The notes: generated by a model not told the origin, from the letters alone. A DNA stretch of 7,808 nt from Phycisphaerae bacterium (GCA_022866005.1 JALHTV010000217.1:1-7808); one strand, 5' to 3'. Counted from the stretch's first letter, positions 1 to 5,851 are shown. Numbers and translations are program-made.

Positions 1-1
1 C

Positions 2-118
2 GCCTGCCGTGAGTTGCTGATCGAGCGCGCGGGGTTCACCGTTCGCAAGAACCGCTTGGCGGGGGGATGCTGCCCGGGCTGCAAGACGCCGATCGCGGGC
101 GTCTGGTCGGCGCAGTGA
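2..118 (+). CDS. amrS: C-terminal end of AmmeMemoRadiSam system radical SAM enzyme (partial)
   Basis: Only the last 38 codons are visible; the gene enters from the left edge and ends at a TGA. The visible residues contain a Cys followed by LLIERAGF, then about 12 residues later GGCCPGCKTPIAGVW. This matches the usual C-terminus of the AmmeMemoRadiSam radical SAM protein (PflA-like activase family), where a CxxC-type element with 'LI.R.G' is followed by 'G.CP.CG..I.G.W'. The radical SAM core (CxxxCxxC) lies outside the window, so the call rests on this tail alone. Here the first Cys pair appears reduced to one visible Cys, although its partner may lie just beyond the edge, and the second pair is intact (CPGC). 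The family is found with AmmeMemo (MEMO1-like) and AMMECR1 proteins, and its reaction is not well established. The gene converges with the small - strand gene at 209-286. Alternative: another zinc-ribbon-tailed activase. Confidence 0.7.
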   Translation, partial: ACRELLIERAGFTVRKNRLAGGCCPGCKTPIAGVWSAQ

Positions 119-133
119 CCATGTACCCCCGCG

Positions 134-163
134 GGCGCCGGCGGCGTGGGGCGCGCCGGTGCC
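134..163. other. GC-rich inverted repeat between convergent genes
   Basis: Positions 134-143 (GGCGCCGGCG) and 154-163 (CGCCGGTGCC) pair over 10 bp with one G-U wobble around a 10-base loop. It lies 15 bases after the + strand stop and 45 bases after the - strand small gene's stop, so it could end transcription from either side. Neither strand has a T-run after it, so it is not a classical intrinsic terminator. Confidence 0.4.
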
Positions 164-208
164 TCTAGGCTGCGGGTGAGACTCCACCTGCGTGCTGGCC
201 GGACCTGC

Positions 209-286
209 TTACTTCCGCTTGCGGCGGTTCCGGCGCTCGCGGCGCTTCTTGGAGCCGATCTTTCTGCGACGTCTGGGCTTGCCCAT
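209..286 (-). CDS. 25-residue Arg/Lys-rich protein, AURKAIP1/COX24 (mS38-like) type
   Basis: ATG to TAA encodes 25 residues starting MGKPRRRRKIGSKK and ending RRNRRKRK; about two thirds are Arg or Lys, with one Glu. Support for a real gene is a GAGGA Shine-Dalgarno five bases before the ATG (292-296) and a two-box promoter just upstream (305-334). The pattern of a basic run, then K-I-x-S/x-K-K/H-K, R-R, N-R, R-K resembles the AURKAIP1/COX24 domain, the C-terminal part of mitochondrial ribosomal protein mS38, which also occurs as stand-alone ~25-35 residue proteins in some bacteria. The composition fits an rRNA-binding small-subunit protein in the cytoplasm. The family call is from memory of the motif and is uncertain because low-complexity basic peptides look alike. 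The alternative is an unrelated nucleic-acid-binding small protein such as a THX-like one. It stands alone, downstream of the rlmN operon terminator. Confidence 0.68.
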   Translation of the reverse strand: MGKPRRRRKIGSKKRRERRNRRKRK

Positions 287-291
287 GGGAA

Positions 292-296
292 TCCTC
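292..296 (-). promoter_or_regulatory. Ribosome binding site of the 25-residue gene
   Basis: The - strand reads GAGGA, then five bases, then ATG. This strong match to the anti-SD sequence fixes the start of an otherwise very short reading frame. Confidence 0.65.
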
Positions 297-304
297 GGCC
301 GGCC

Positions 305-334
305 ATGATATGCATGGCGCGGGCGTGGTGTCTA
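305..334 (-). promoter_or_regulatory. Promoter of the 25-residue basic protein gene
   Basis: On the - strand, TAGACA (329-334, 5/6 match to TTGACA) is separated by 18 bases from TATCAT (305-310, 5/6 match to TATAAT). Transcription would start near 298, giving a leader of about a dozen bases that just includes the GAGGA ribosome site. It lies immediately after the terminator at 355-389, so the small gene probably has its own transcript. The 18-base spacing is the same as in the dksA-like promoter. Confidence 0.5.
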
Positions 335-354
335 CGGGGCCGGGGCGCGGGAGA

Positions 355-389
355 GAAAAACAAGTGGGCGGACCAATGAAGGTCCGCCC
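355..389 (-). terminator. Rho-independent terminator of the rlmN operon or an upstream small RNA
   Basis: A perfect 9-bp stem, GGGCGGACC (read on the - strand from 389) with GGTCCGCCC (374-366), encloses a 6-base loop. On the - strand it is followed by ACTTGTTTTTC, which includes five T in a row (356-360). The + strand side has no T-run, so the terminator acts on - strand transcription. The nearest upstream coding sequence is rlmN, whose stop is at 658, about 270 bases away. Confidence 0.82.
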
Positions 390-657
390 GTGTTCCCTTA
401 TCGGCGGAGCACCCGGGCGTCTAGACTGGCCCCGCTCCTGCACCGCCAGCTCTTAGGAGGCGGCCGGGCGGGACCCACCGGGGTCCGCGGGAAAGTCGTA
501 TCGTTCTTGCGTCTGGTCAGCCGGTGTCCGGTGCGGCGCGGTCTCTTCAGACCGCTGAATGTCTCTCTATTCACAGCCTAGGATGCATCTGGAGGCGATG
601 CAAATCGGCCTGGGGGATTTCTGGCGGCGCAAGACCTGTGGGCGTCTGGGGTAATGC
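390..657 (-). other. 268-base stretch without a protein gene; structured 3' UTR or candidate small RNA
   Basis: No reading frame here has a credible start, ribosome site or recognisable protein. The - strand has several hairpins: a perfect 7-bp stem at 538-544/549-555 with a GAAG loop, a CCGG-ACA-CCGG element (about 521-531), a bulged stem around 472-490 (GCGGACCC with GGGTCCCGC), a CCGCC/GGCGG stem (about 447-465), and the terminator at its end. A weak possible promoter on the - strand is TTGCAT (598-603), 17 bases, TAGGCT (575-580), each 3/6, which would give an RNA of about 210 nt ending at 355. I checked for SRP RNA, RNase P RNA, tmRNA and 6S features and did not recognise any. A long structured 3' UTR of rlmN is equally possible. 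Confidence 0.3.
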
Positions 658-1677
658 CTACTGCCCGGTGCCGGCGGTCTGCCGCAGTTGGCCGCAGGCC
701 GCGGCGATGTCGGCGCCGCGCGAGCGACGCAGGTGGGCGTTGACGCCGCGGCGGCGGAGGCGGGCGAGGAAGGCCTTGGCGGCCGCGGCGGTGGGGGCGG
801 CATACGGCATCGACGGCACCGGATTGTACCGGATCAGGTTCACGTTGCAGCGCAAGCGCTTGGCCAGGCGAGCCAGGGCCTCGGCGCAGACATTGGTGTC
901 GTTCAGGCCCGCCAGCAGCACGTACTCCAGCGTCACCTCTCTCTTGCGCGAGGCGAAGAACACCGCCGCGGCCGCGAGGATCTGCTCGATGCTCGCCACC
1001 GAGGCGGCGGGCGTGAGCTTTCGCCGCAGCGCGTCGTTGGGCGCGTGCAGGGAGATCGCCAGCGTGATGGGCAGGTTCTCTCGCGCCAGGCGCCGGATCC
1101 GCCCGGGCAGGCCCACGGTGGAGAGGGTGACCGCCCTGGCCGACAGGCCGAAGCGCTGCGGATCGATCAGCGCCCGGGTGGCGGCGACGGTCGCGTCGTA
1201 GTTCGCCAGCGGCTCGCCCATGCCCATGAACACGGCGCCGGTGATTCGGCGGCCGGTGGCCTGGCGGAGGTGGATGACCTGCTGGAGGATCTCGCCGCAC
1301 GTCAGGTTCCGTTTCAGTCCGCCCAGCCCCGAGGCGCAGAACCCGCATCCCATCGCGCAGCCCACCTGGGTGGACAGGCACACGGTCGCCCGCTTACCGG
1401 CCGGGATCAGGACCGTCTCGACGCGCTGGCCGTCGGGGTACTCCAGCAGGAGCTTGGTCGTGCCGTCGGCGCTCTCGGCGCGGGCGACCACGCGGCTGGT
1501 GAGGATGTCGAACAGCCCCACGACGGTGCTGGGCAGGCTGGTCATCGCGGCGGGGTCGGTGACGGCCTTGCGATAGACCCAGTCGGCCAGTTGCTCGGCG
1601 CGGTAGGGTTCGATGTTCTGGGCAGCCAAGGTATCGCGGGCCTGCTGGATCGTCATGTCCAGGAAGTTCAGTCTCAT
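658..1677 (-). CDS. rlmN: Dual-specificity 23S rRNA (A2503-C2) / tRNA (A37-C2) methyltransferase RlmN
   Basis: This 339-residue radical SAM enzyme, of normal family length, methylates C2 of adenine 2503 in 23S rRNA and of A37 in some tRNAs. The N-terminal accessory domain is residues ~1-85. The [4Fe-4S] motif CxxxCxxC is C107-C111-C114 in QVGCAMGCGFC. A Cys seven residues before it (C100) matches the conserved Cys upstream of the cluster in E. coli RlmN. The SAM-binding stretch MGMGEP is at 151-156. SLHAPND is at 209-215. The C-terminal RRSRGADIAAACGQL carries C328, the equivalent of the methyl-carrying Cys (C355 in E. coli). All key residues are present, so it should be active. The ATG overlaps the TGA of the protease gene (ATGA), indicating translational coupling as the last gene of the operon. 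Cfr, the resistance paralogue methylating C8, is less likely given the housekeeping context and RlmN-like motifs. Confidence 0.95.
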   Translation of the reverse strand: MRLNFLDMTIQQARDTLAAQNIEPYRAEQLADWVYRKAVTDPAAMTSLPSTVVGLFDILTSRVVARAESADGTTKLLLEYPDGQRVETVLIPAGKRATVCLSTQVGCAMGCGFCASGLGGLKRNLTCGEILQQVIHLRQATGRRITGAVFMGMGEPLANYDATVAATRALIDPQRFGLSARAVTLSTVGLPGRIRRLARENLPITLAISLHAPNDALRRKLTPAASVASIEQILAAAAVFFASRKREVTLEYVLLAGLNDTNVCAEALARLAKRLRCNVNLIRYNPVPSMPYAAPTAAAAKAFLARLRRRGVNAHLRRSRGADIAAACGQLRQTAGTGQ

Positions 1678-2804
1678 TGGCCTGCGGAGCCCTCCAAAGG
1701 GATGCCTTTATCCTGCGCGAACTGCCTTGCCTGCTCGGTAAGCTCCTGAAGGGATGGATGGGTTGCCACCAGCCAACGCTCCCACCCACTCACCCGGCCC
1801 GTGGCCCCCACGGACTCGGCCAGCTTTCTGGCGGCGGACAGGAAGGCCGCCGGATCGCCCGACAATTTCAGTGCCAGCCGGTTGGCTGCACGCTCGGACC
1901 TTCGGCTGATTGCCGCCGTGATGGGACATGTCAGCAGGCTGAGAATGCTCATCGCCAGAAACAGCCGAGGAGGTCCGGGCAGGAAGCCCCACTCCGCAGG
2001 ACTGACGCCCGGAGACCCCAGAATGAGTCCGGTCAATGCGGCGAGCCAAACGGAAAACGTCGCTGCGATCACGATTGGCCGCGATCGGGCATGCCCTAGA
2101 CGGCAGTGTGCCACTTCGTGAGCGAGGATCGCCATCATCTCCCGATCGTCCAGCAGAGCCAGGGACGTTTTGCTGAGGTACACCCAATCCGCCCGTCCAT
2201 TGACGAACTCGCACGCCGCCAGCGTGGGGAAGGGAAGGGAGTCGGTGATCCTGACGGAGACGTTCTCCATGCCCATTCGCCCGGCCAACTGTTTCAGGTG
2301 CAGGACTCTGTCTTCGTCGCCCTCATTCGGCGGGGGCGCCGAGGCCGACTTGCGCGGGGGCCTGCGAATGTCAGGCCTGGCCCAAAACCAGGCCGCACCC
2401 AGAACCAAGGGAATCGTCCAGAGGCCTAGCCAATGGCACGACAGGGCCGTGAACGCGATCCCACCTGCGGCCAGCAGCGCGCGAAGTGATGCGATCTTCA
2501 GCGCGTGGCCGATCTCGTCTTTCGGGGCGCGGCCTGTGAGGCGCGCGATCAGAATCCCCCGGCGAATGGCCAACAGCCCCAGCAACGCAGGAAGGGCAAC
2601 ACCCCCGGCCGCCAGGGAGACCAGATACGCCAGCGTCCGCTCCGCTCCGGATAGGTACCTGATGTGCCGGGACCACAGCGCCTCGGCAAGCATGACCCAG
2701 GCCATCAGGAGCAGGAGTTCTGCCAGGGGACTGGCGATCCGCAGTCGGCGAAGCGCCTGGGGCGCGGCGCATGGGTCAACGGGAGGCTGTACCTGCGGTG
2801 GCAT
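1674..2804 (-). CDS. M48 family membrane-bound zinc metalloprotease
   Basis: This 376-residue protein has the M48 zinc site HEVAH at 229-233 (ligands H229 and H233, catalytic E230). The likely third ligand is E304 in SERAANRLAL. Hydrophobic segments at about 26-43, 57-80, 105-122 and 126-142 precede the catalytic part; two more at 243-263 and 279-300 lie between HEVAH and E304, as in HtpX/Ste24-type enzymes. A proline/acidic linker (149-165) joins the N-terminal membrane part to the protease domain. Enzymes of this family degrade or trim membrane proteins. Oddity: the usual E-x-x-A-D motif reads E-R-A-A-N, so Asn308 replaces the conserved Asp. An in-frame TAG lies four codons upstream, leaving 2804 as the only ATG start; its ribosome site is weak, so translation may depend on the lspA gene ending 42 bases upstream. 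It is too divergent from HtpX to take that symbol. Confidence 0.88.
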   Translation of the reverse strand: MPPQVQPPVDPCAAPQALRRLRIASPLAELLLLMAWVMLAEALWSRHIRYLSGAERTLAYLVSLAAGGVALPALLGLLAIRRGILIARLTGRAPKDEIGHALKIASLRALLAAGGIAFTALSCHWLGLWTIPLVLGAAWFWARPDIRRPPRKSASAPPPNEGDEDRVLHLKQLAGRMGMENVSVRITDSLPFPTLAACEFVNGRADWVYLSKTSLALLDDREMMAILAHEVAHCRLGHARSRPIVIAATFSVWLAALTGLILGSPGVSPAEWGFLPGPPRLFLAMSILSLLTCPITAAISRRSERAANRLALKLSGDPAAFLSAARKLAESVGATGRVSGWERWLVATHPSLQELTEQARQFAQDKGIPLEGSAGQ

Positions 2805-2846
2805 GAGGGCATTCTACCGTCCGCCCACGATAGGACCAGACGGCCT

Positions 2847-3521
2847 TCAACGGACGGGGTGGGCCCGGGCGGACGTGCGCCGGTCGGTCAGCCAGTGGAG
2901 CACCAACATGGCCACGCCGACCACCAAGTACACGTCGGCCACGTTGAAGATCCACTTGTAGCCGATCTGGGAGCAGTCGATGAAGTCGCGGACCTGGTGG
3001 CGGATGGGCTCCAGGCCGGGCAAGGCCACCTGGGCAAGGAGCCGGTCGTAGAGATTGCCCAGTGCCCCGGCGGCGATCAGGGCCAAGGCCGTGTGCGTCC
3101 AGTAGGCACGGGCGGGTGCCACTCCAAAGAAGAGGCTCACCACCACGACCGTCAAGATCGTGGCGACCAACACCAGCGGCCAGGACATCGGGGTGCCGAA
3201 GACCACGCCGGGATTCGTGGACAGCGTGAAGCGCACCCCCGGGGCGATCTGGCGATACAGGTGCAGCTCTCCGAGAATCTGCTGGGGCGGCACGGTCGCC
3301 TGGTCGTGGTGCATTCGCACCCCGTCGATGCGCTCGGGGAGCGACGGATCGCTCAGCAGGGCGCCAATCACATAGTGCTTGCTCAGCAGATCGCCCGCCA
3401 GCCCCGCAAGCGCGATGACCACGAACAGGGCGATCGTCGGCGGGGATTGGAACGCGTGAAGACCAGTACGCGACGCGGAGGAGTATGCCGAGGCGGACTG
3501 CTCTGGGTCGCGCGGGGGCAC
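2847..3521 (-). CDS. lspA: Lipoprotein signal peptidase (signal peptidase II)
   Basis: LspA cleaves the signal peptide of diacylglyceryl-modified prolipoproteins in the inner membrane. The 224 residues include the conserved blocks in order: GDLLSK (D44, K48), STNPGVVFG (N103), GNLYDR (N156, D159, R160), VRDFID (catalytic D179) and FNVADVY (N193, catalytic D196). Membrane segments lie at about 29-46, 113-133, 140-158 and 190-210, the usual four. The protein is longer than the ~160-170 typical of the family because of a ~25-residue N-terminal extension, ~28 extra residues between the first segment and N103, and ~11 extra between R160 and D179. The start is a GTG; no in-frame ATG occurs before the first membrane segment, and a GAGGA spans the end of the preceding gene, 11-12 bases upstream. 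Only seven bases separate it from the DksA-like stop, so the two are surely co-transcribed. Confidence 0.95.
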   Translation of the reverse strand: MPPRDPEQSASAYSSASRTGLHAFQSPPTIALFVVIALAGLAGDLLSKHYVIGALLSDPSLPERIDGVRMHHDQATVPPQQILGELHLYRQIAPGVRFTLSTNPGVVFGTPMSWPLVLVATILTVVVVSLFFGVAPARAYWTHTALALIAAGALGNLYDRLLAQVALPGLEPIRHQVRDFIDCSQIGYKWIFNVADVYLVVGVAMLVLHWLTDRRTSARAHPVR

Positions 3522-3528
3522 CGTGGGG

Positions 3529-4191
3529 CTATTCCTCAGAGGCCTTGTCGGCGTCGTCCGGCGCCTCGGCCTCCTCCTCGGCTTCGTCCTCTTCGCCGGG
3601 CTCGGCGTCCTCGGTGAGCTCCTCCTCGGACGTTTCCTGCTCCTGGCCGCGGCGGACCAGACCCTTCTCGATCATCCGAGCATACTCGATGCAGTACTTG
3701 GCCCAGGGTCTGGCCTTCAGGCGCGCCGTGCCGATGCCTAGGCCCGTGCCCACGCAGATGCCGTAGGTGCCCTTGTCGATCCGCTCCAGGGCCTCGTTGA
3801 TCTCCCCCAGCAGCACCCGCTCGCTCTCCAGCAACCCCAAGGTGAACTCTTGCTCGAAGTTGTCGGTGCCCACGTCGGCGTCGTGGGTGGGGATCTTCGA
3901 CAGGTCGCCGGTGCCTTCCTGACGGTTGGTCCGCAGGGCCTCGGCCTCCATGTGCGTCATGTCGCCCAGCAGCGCCTGACGCTTGGCCAGCAGCATCTGG
4001 CGGAACTCCTTCAGCTCCGCCTTGCTCAGCGGGGTTTTCTTCAGGCGCCGGCCGGCGGGCAGGTGGATCTCCGGAATGGCCTTGGGGATCAGAAAGGCAG
4101 GGCGCTTCTTCTTTAAGGTCTTCGTTACAGACGCCTTAGAACGCTTGGCTCCCCTGATTCGGCTGGCTTTGAGGCGGGTCTTCTTGGCCAA
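3529..4191 (-). CDS. TraR/DksA family regulator with degenerate zinc finger and charged tails
   Basis: The core (residues ~54-176) has the DksA/TraR layout: a coiled-coil-like helix (55-92), a PTHDADVGTDNFEQE segment (101-115), a second helix (116-140, ESERVLLGEINEALERIDKG) and a finger starting GTYGIC. Family members bind the RNA polymerase secondary channel and modulate initiation, often with ppGpp. The four-Cys finger is incomplete: C146 and C167 remain, but the partner positions are T149 (CVGT) and Y170 (CIEY), so classical Zn binding by four Cys is unlikely. Residues 1-50 are strongly basic (Lys/Arg-rich) and 184-220 are almost all Glu/Asp. The start is TTG: a TAA lies in frame two codons upstream, AAGGA sits eight bases before it, and the next Met is residue 67. 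It is the first gene of the dksA-like/lspA/M48/rlmN operon. I avoid the symbol dksA because function cannot be assumed. Confidence 0.9.
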   Translation of the reverse strand: MAKKTRLKASRIRGAKRSKASVTKTLKKKRPAFLIPKAIPEIHLPAGRRLKKTPLSKAELKEFRQMLLAKRQALLGDMTHMEAEALRTNRQEGTGDLSKIPTHDADVGTDNFEQEFTLGLLESERVLLGEINEALERIDKGTYGICVGTGLGIGTARLKARPWAKYCIEYARMIEKGLVRRGQEQETSEEELTEDAEPGEEDEAEEEAEAPDDADKASEE

Positions 4192-4199
4192 TGCTTAAG

Positions 4200-4204
4200 T
4201 CCTT
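4200..4204 (-). promoter_or_regulatory. Ribosome binding site deciding the TTG start of the DksA-like gene
   Basis: The - strand reads AAGGA, eight bases, then TTG. With an in-frame TAA between the two and no early ATG, this site supports the non-canonical start. Confidence 0.65.
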
Positions 4205-4279
4205 ACACGTCGACTTCACTCACCCTCGCGCCGCCCTTTGCCCTCTGGGCAGTGGGCGACGGCACCGTTGAAGCGGCGA

Positions 4280-4309
4280 AGTATAGGCGGCCACCGCGCA
4301 AAATGTCAA
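4280..4309 (-). promoter_or_regulatory. Sigma70-type promoter of the dksA-like/lspA/M48/rlmN operon
   Basis: On the - strand, TTGACA (4304-4309, perfect) is separated by 18 bases from TATACT (4280-4285, 5/6). The predicted start point is near 4273, giving an untranslated leader of about 80 bases before the TTG start at 4191. It is the best promoter match I found in the window. Confidence 0.75.
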
Positions 4310-4363
4310 GCCAAGTTGTCACTCCGCGGCGGGGTCTGGATCGTTGGCAGGATACGATACATT

Positions 4364-4398
4364 CACCTGGCCGGCGAGCAGGTGAAAACCACCCGGCC
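4364..4398. repeat. Overlapping, mutually exclusive inverted repeats upstream of the operon promoter
   Basis: CACCTG (4364-4369) pairs with CAGGTG (4379-4384), while GGCCGG (4369-4374) pairs with CCGGCC (4393-4398). The two stems share bases, so only one can form at a time. A third small pairing, GGTG/CACC around AAAAC, lies inside the second stem. The elements are upstream of the TTGACA box, so they would matter in RNA only for a transcript starting further right, or as a protein-binding site in DNA. Confidence 0.3.
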
Positions 4399-4439
4399 CT
4401 GTCACGCGCGGAGCACTGTAACACGTTTCGCCGCAAGGC

Positions 4440-4445
4440 ATTATA
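4440..4445 (-). promoter_or_regulatory. Isolated perfect -10 box (TATAAT)
   Basis: The - strand has TATAAT shortly after the end of the mutase gene, pointing towards the DksA-like gene. At 15-19 bases upstream I find no good -35 box, so this may be chance or a promoter helped by an activator. Confidence 0.25.
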
Positions 4446-4455
4446 GGCTGCTCGC

Positions 4456-4470
4456 GGCGGCAATGCCGCC
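4456..4470 (-). terminator. Hairpin directly after the mutase stop codon, possible weak terminator
   Basis: GGCGGC-ATT-GCCGCC forms a perfect 6-bp stem one base after the TAA on the - strand. No T-run follows (the next bases are GCGAGCAGCC), so it may mark the 3' end or stabilise the mRNA rather than terminate it. Confidence 0.35.
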
Positions 4471-4471
4471 G

Positions 4472-5839
4472 TTACCCTGTAGTGGCTTGCACGATCCGCC
4501 CGACCTCATCCGCCAGGCCCTGGGCCCTGCGGGGGTCGGCGGCCTCAGCCAGAATTCGCAGGATCGGCTCGGTGTTGGAGGCCCGCAGGCACACCCAGCC
4601 ATCCGGCAGGTCTACCCGCAGCCCGTCGGCCGGGTTGAAGCGGACGCCTTCGCGGTCAGCGAAGGCCTTGCGCACGGCTTTGGTGAGGAGCTCCATCGCG
4701 TCCGGCGGACAGGGCAGCTTGGTCTTGACCATCACGTAGCGGGGGATCTCTGCGACCAGCTGGCTGACGGTTTGACCCGTCTCGGCGAGGTACTGAAGCA
4801 CATACGCCATGCCCACCAGGCTGTCGCGGACGGGCACCACCCGCGGTTCGATGACCCCGCCGCCGCCCTCGCCGCCGAAGATGCAGCCCTCGCGCTCCAT
4901 CGCCTCGACCACGTTGGCCTCACCGGTGGGGGCGCGGACGACCTGGCAGCCGGCGGCGGCCGCGATGTCGTCGATCATCCGCGAGGTCACCAGGTTCGCC
5001 GCCAGCTTCCCTTTCCGATGCCGCAGCACGTACGCCGCCGCCAGCGCCAGGGTGTACTCCTCGCCGATGAAGGTGCCGTTCTCGTCCACGATGGCCAGGC
5101 GGTCGCCGTCGGCGTCCTGCGCGAAGCCCACCGCGGCCTTGTGGCGCCGCACGGCCTGGCAGAGCTGGGTGAGATTCTCCTCACTGGGTTCGGGCGGGTG
5201 GGCGAATTGGCCGGAGGCCTCGGCGTTGAGGTGGCAGACCTCGCAGCCGAGTCTGCCCAGCAGCATGGGGCTGACCACGCACCCGGCGCCGTTGACGCTG
5301 TCCAAGACCACCTTGAAGCGCCGGGAGGCGATCTTCTTCTCGTCGATCAGCGCGCAGACGGTGTCGATGTGCAGCCCGTGGGTGTTGGTCTGGCGGCGCT
5401 CCTGGCCTTGGTGGTCGCTGCCCGCGAGCGCGAACCGGCGGGATTGCCAAATGCCCTTGAGCTTCTCGGCCATCGCGGCGGTCAGGCCGGTGCCGGTGGG
5501 CTGAAGGAACTTGAGGCCATTGTACTCCGCCGGATTGTGCGAGGCCGTGACCACCACGCCGCCGGAGGCCTCCATCAGCTTGGTCATCAGTGCGACCCCC
5601 GGCGTGGTCGCGACGCCCAGGTCCACCACGTCCACCCCGCAGCCCAGCAACCCCGCCTCCAGGGCCGAGATGAGCATCGACCCGGAGGGGCGCGTGTCGC
5701 GTCCGACGGCGACGGTCGCGCCGGCTCCCAGCATGGTACCGAACGCGCAGCCGAACTCGCAGGCGATGGCCGGGCTCAGCGTCCCGCCGACCGTCCCGCG
5801 CACGCCCGAGACGCTCACGATCAACCGCTCTTCCGCCAT
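4472..5839 (-). CDS. glmM: Phosphoglucosamine mutase / phosphomannomutase (alpha-D-phosphohexomutase)
   Basis: This 455-residue cytosolic enzyme moves a phosphate between C6 and C1 of a hexose. If GlmM, it makes glucosamine-1-phosphate for UDP-GlcNAc, peptidoglycan and LPS. All four family sites are present: the phosphoserine loop TASHNP (98-103, S100), the Mg-binding DADGDR (242-247), the sugar-specificity loop GGEGGGGVI (322-330) and the phosphate-binding RASNTEP (419-425). The specificity loop lacks the EqSGH form of typical bacterial GlmM and is closer to the GEGnGG form of archaeal-type GlmM, so glucosamine versus mannose/glucose specificity is open. The start at 5839 is chosen because AAGGAA lies six bases upstream and the protein then begins MAEERLIVSVSGVRG, as in relatives. 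The frame stays open upstream, with an ATG at 5890 touching the previous stop, but that would add 17 residues without homology. It follows the LOG-like gene with a 50-base gap. Confidence 0.92.
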   Translation of the reverse strand: MAEERLIVSVSGVRGTVGGTLSPAIACEFGCAFGTMLGAGATVAVGRDTRPSGSMLISALEAGLLGCGVDVVDLGVATTPGVALMTKLMEASGGVVVTASHNPAEYNGLKFLQPTGTGLTAAMAEKLKGIWQSRRFALAGSDHQGQERRQTNTHGLHIDTVCALIDEKKIASRRFKVVLDSVNGAGCVVSPMLLGRLGCEVCHLNAEASGQFAHPPEPSEENLTQLCQAVRRHKAAVGFAQDADGDRLAIVDENGTFIGEEYTLALAAAYVLRHRKGKLAANLVTSRMIDDIAAAAGCQVVRAPTGEANVVEAMEREGCIFGGEGGGGVIEPRVVPVRDSLVGMAYVLQYLAETGQTVSQLVAEIPRYVMVKTKLPCPPDAMELLTKAVRKAFADREGVRFNPADGLRVDLPDGWVCLRASNTEPILRILAEAADPRRAQGLADEVGRIVQATTG

Positions 5840-5845
5840 GCACCG

Positions 5846-5851
5846 TTCCTT
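5846..5851 (-). promoter_or_regulatory. Ribosome binding site deciding the mutase start
   Basis: AAGGAA on the - strand, six bases before ATG 5839, favours this start over the in-frame ATG at 5890. Confidence 0.65.

Noticed and set aside
390..657. SRP RNA, tmRNA, RNase P RNA or 6S RNA in the stretch after rlmN
   Set aside because: None of their conserved core sequences could be recognised; only generic hairpins and a terminator are visible.
688..1749. 353-codon open frame on the + strand, antisense to rlmN
   Set aside because: The opposite strand encodes a fully conserved RlmN. The + frame has only low-complexity Gly/Ala/Arg sequence without homology.
2664..3617. 317-codon open frame on the + strand over lspA and the protease start
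   Set aside because: It is a shadow of lspA and the DksA-like gene end, with no recognisable motif.
4203..4463. 86-codon frame on the - strand between the mutase and DksA-like genes
   Set aside because: It starts at a TTG inside the post-mutase hairpin, runs through the operon promoter, has no ribosome site and looks like chance.
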